Part shown: positions 13,293-15,320 of the stretch, piece by piece
Layout of the letters: each line of letters begins with the position of its first letter
Position numbering within the stretch: the stretch's first letter is position 1
Source of the DNA: VGEM01 sp033764265
GTDB taxonomy: Bacteria > Pseudomonadota > Alphaproteobacteria > Rhodospirillales > Rhodospirillaceae
DNA: 15,320 nucleotides
Direction of reading: 5' to 3'
NCBI GenBank assembly: GCA_033764265.1
Contig: JANRJB010000092.1
Coordinates: forward strand, 1 to 15,320
Translations under genes and position numbers: made by a program
The notes under the pieces: model-generated
Databases searched by the model: none
Told to the model about the DNA's origin: nothing
Seen by the model: the letters and a program-made list of their open reading frames with translations, nothing else

Positions 13293-15191
13293 TCAACGCA
13301 ACCGCTTGACCACGGCCTCGGCCGCGTCTTCCGCCGACATCTTGGTCGTGTCGATGCGCAGTTCGGGCGTTTCGGGCGCCTCGTACGGGCTGTCGATGCC
13401 GGTAAAGTTTTTGAGCTGGCCGGCGCGGGCCTTCTTGTAAAGGCCCTTGGCGTCGCGGCGTTCGGCCTCGACCAGCGGCGTGTCGACGAACACCTCGACG
13501 AACTCGCCTCGCGGCATCATCGCGCGCACCATGTCGCGTTCGGCGCGGAAGGGCGAGATGAACGAACACAGCACGATCAGCCCGGCGTCGGCCATCAACT
13601 TGGCCACCTCGCCGATGCGGCGGATGTTCTCGACCCGGTCGGCGTCGGTGAAACCCAGGTCCTTGTTGAGGCCGTGGCGAACGTTGTCGCCGTCGAGCAG
13701 ATAGGTGTGCTTGCCCAGCGCGTGCAGCTTTTTCTCGACCAGGTTGGCGATGGTCGACTTGCCCGCGCCCGATAGGCCGGTGAACCAGACCACCGCCGGC
13801 TGTTGCGCCTTGGCCGCGGCGCGCGCGGCGCGATTCACGTCGAGCGACTGCCAATGGATGTTATGGGCGCGGCGCAGCGCGAAGTGGATCATGCCCGCCG
13901 CCACGGTGGCGTTGGAGACCCGGTCGATCAGGATGAAGCCGCCGGTGTCGCGGCTGTCGGCGTAGGGATCGAACGCGACGGGGCGGTCGAGCGCGATGTT
14001 GCACACGCCGATCGCATTCAGTTCCAGCGTGCGCGCGGCCAGGTGGTCCAGCGTGTTGACGTTGACCTGGTACTTCGGCACCGCCGGCACCGCGCCGACC
14101 GTGGCCGCGCCGATCTTCATCAGGTACGAGCGGCCGGGCAGCATCGGCGCGTCCGACATCCAGACGATGGTGGTCTCGAACTGATCGGCCACTTCGGCCG
14201 GCGCGGCCGCGGCCACGATCACGTCGCCGCGCGAACAGTCGACCTCGCGGTCGAGCACCAGGGTCACCGACTGGCCGGCGCCGGCGCGCGCTAGCTCGGC
14301 GCCCTGGCCAAGCGCTGGCCCGAGGATGCGGGCGACCTGGGCCGCGAGCCCCGACGGCAACACGCGCACGGCATCGCCCGGGCGCACGTCGCCGCCCGCG
14401 ATCAGCCCGCTGAATCCCCGAAACGACGCGTTGGGCCGATTGACCCACTGCACCGGCAAGCGGAACGGCGCGCGAGTCGCGGCCGCGTCGTCCACCACGA
14501 CAGCTTCCAGATGCTCCATCAAGGTCGGGCCGCGGTACCACGGCATGGCGACCGAGCGGATCGTGACGTTGTCGCCCTTCAAGGCCGACAGCGGAATCGC
14601 GGTGATGTCGGTCAGGCCGACCCGCGCGGCGAACATGCGGTAGTCATTCACGATCGCGTCAAAACGGCCCTGGGCGTGGTCGATCAGGTCCATCTTGTTG
14701 ACCGCCAGCACGATCTTGCGGATGCCCAGCAGCGAGACCAGGTAGCTGTGCCGGCGCGTCTGGACCAGTTCGCCCTTGCGCGCGTCGATCAGGATGACCG
14801 CCAGATCGGCGGTGGACGCGCCGGTCACCATGTTGCGGGTGTACTGCTCGTGCCCGGGGGTGTCGGCGACGATGAACTTGCGCCGATCGGTGGAGAAGAA
14901 CCGGGAGGCCACGTCGATGGTGATGCCCTGCTCGCGTTCCGCCGCCAGACCGTCGACCAGAAGGGCCAGGTCGATCTCCTGGCCCTGGGTGCCGAAGCGC
15001 CGGGAATCGGCGGCAAGCGCACCCAACTGGTCCTCGTAGATCATCTTCGAATCGAACAGCAGGCGGCCGATCAGCGTCGACTTGCCGTCGTCGACCGAGC
15101 CGCAGGTGATGAACCGCAGCAGGGATTTGTGGCGATGACGGTGCAGGTAGGCGCCGATGTCGGCGGCGATCAGGTCTGAAACGTGGCTCAT
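13293..15191 (-). CDS. cysNC: Fused sulfate adenylyltransferase subunit 1 / adenylylsulfate kinase (CysNC)
   Basis: This 632-residue two-enzyme fusion has an N-terminal EF-Tu-like GTPase with G1 GSVDDGKST (31-39), G3 DTPGHEQY (110-117) and G4 NKMD (165-168). Two beta-barrel domains follow to about 440. The C-terminal APS kinase (about 455-632) has P-loop GLSGAGKST (472-480), DGDNVRHGLN (500-509) and CSFISPFRAERD with the phosphate-accepting Ser at 546. With CysD it makes adenosine 5'-phosphosulfate from ATP and sulfate at the cost of GTP, then phosphorylates it to PAPS. Both halves look intact. The ATG at 15191-15189 lies 1 nt after the cysD stop (TGAAATG), with AGGAAGG about 11 nt upstream inside cysD. 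The product serves sulfate assimilation; the position next to EPS genes also permits a role in sulfated glycans. NodQ is the rhizobial counterpart of this fusion. Confidence 0.97.
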   Translation of the reverse strand: MSHVSDLIAADIGAYLHRHRHKSLLRFITCGSVDDGKSTLIGRLLFDSKMIYEDQLGALAADSRRFGTQGQEIDLALLVDGLAAEREQGITIDVASRFFSTDRRKFIVADTPGHEQYTRNMVTGASTADLAVILIDARKGELVQTRRHSYLVSLLGIRKIVLAVNKMDLIDHAQGRFDAIVNDYRMFAARVGLTDITAIPLSALKGDNVTIRSVAMPWYRGPTLMEHLEAVVVDDAAATRAPFRLPVQWVNRPNASFRGFSGLIAGGDVRPGDAVRVLPSGLAAQVARILGPALGQGAELARAGAGQSVTLVLDREVDCSRGDVIVAAAAPAEVADQFETTIVWMSDAPMLPGRSYLMKIGAATVGAVPAVPKYQVNVNTLDHLAARTLELNAIGVCNIALDRPVAFDPYADSRDTGGFILIDRVSNATVAAGMIHFALRRAHNIHWQSLDVNRAARAAAKAQQPAVVWFTGLSGAGKSTIANLVEKKLHALGKHTYLLDGDNVRHGLNKDLGFTDADRVENIRRIGEVAKLMADAGLIVLCSFISPFRAERDMVRAMMPRGEFVEVFVDTPLVEAERRDAKGLYKKARAGQLKNFTGIDSPYEAPETPELRIDTTKMSAEDAAEAVVKRLR

Positions 15192-15192
15192 T

Positions 15193-15320
15193 TCAGAAAT
15201 AGCCTTCCTGCTTCTTCTTCTCCATCGACGCCGCCTGGTCGTGGTCGATGACGCGGCCCTGGCGTTCCGACGTGGTGGTGAGCAGCATTTCGCGGATGAT
15301 GTCGGGCAATGTGGCGGCGG
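15193..15320 (-). CDS. cysD: Sulfate adenylyltransferase subunit 2, C-terminal end (cut by window edge)
   Basis: The frame entering from the right edge encodes the last 41 complete codons before a TGA at 15195-15193. It reads ...TLPDIIREMLLTTTSERQGR followed by VIDHDQAASMEKKKQEGYF. The TSERQGRVID segment and the terminal KKxxGYF are the conserved tail of CysD, the ATP-PPi-lyase-like subunit that adenylates sulfate while CysN supplies GTP energy. It is directly coupled to cysNC, with 1 nt between stop and start. The catalytic N-terminal part is outside the window, so integrity cannot be judged. Confidence 0.95.
   Translation of the reverse strand, partial: AATLPDIIREMLLTTTSERQGRVIDHDQAASMEKKKQEGYF

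Noticed and set aside
13150..13854. 234-codon minus-strand frame overlapping the end of cysNC and the glycosyltransferase
   Set aside because: It is a shadow of the APS kinase domain in another frame, Arg/Gly-rich and without its own motif.

Overview
The window reads as one end of an exopolysaccharide (EPS) locus of the exosortase A (XrtA/PEP-CTERM) type from a GC-rich Gram-negative bacterium. Lipoprotein and outer-membrane-barrel genes, the XrtA gene set and a fused CysNC point to Pseudomonadota. An alphaproteobacterium is my weak preference, and nothing here fixes the genus. No mobile element, CRISPR array, tRNA or rRNA was seen.

Positions 1-6825 (minus strand, read right to left) hold a compact operon. 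In transcription order it encodes a polysaccharide export lipoprotein, a Wzz/GumC-like chain-length protein, a cytoplasmic tyrosine autokinase, a TIGR03016-type outer-membrane beta barrel, an ExeA-like AAA ATPase, a NodB-like polysaccharide deacetylase, and the first 55 residues of a FemAB-like protein cut by the window edge. Five of the six junctions are 33 nt or less and several look translationally coupled. The sixth, between the export and chain-length genes, is 99 nt. The exosortase, the initiating sugar transferase and most glycosyltransferases expected in such loci are not in the window and may lie beyond the left edge.

Positions 6826-6988 are a divergent intergenic region. To its right, on the plus strand, lies a second FemAB/CelD-like GNAT protein (6989-8140). 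A convergent FkbM-family methyltransferase follows on the minus strand (8162-9004). Next comes about 600 bases without an intact gene, which carry what looks like the 3' remnant of an unidentified gene.

Positions 9603-13219 (plus strand) form a three-gene run. wecB (UDP-GlcNAc 2-epimerase) and wecC (UDP-ManNAc dehydrogenase) overlap by 17 nt, and a TIGR04063-type XrtA-associated glycosyltransferase follows. Together they predict UDP-ManNAcA supply and a transfer step for the polymer.

Positions 13293-15320 (minus strand) hold a fused cysNC and the 3' end of cysD, which make the sulfate-activation enzymes ATP sulfurylase and APS kinase. This is either ordinary sulfur assimilation next to the EPS locus or, speculatively, PAPS supply for polymer sulfation.

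Every intact gene here falls in a known family, so I did not find a wholly new system. The points most worth checking are the pairing of a minimal export lipoprotein with the neighbouring barrel, the second FemAB-like enzyme, and the remnant gene near 9.4 kb.
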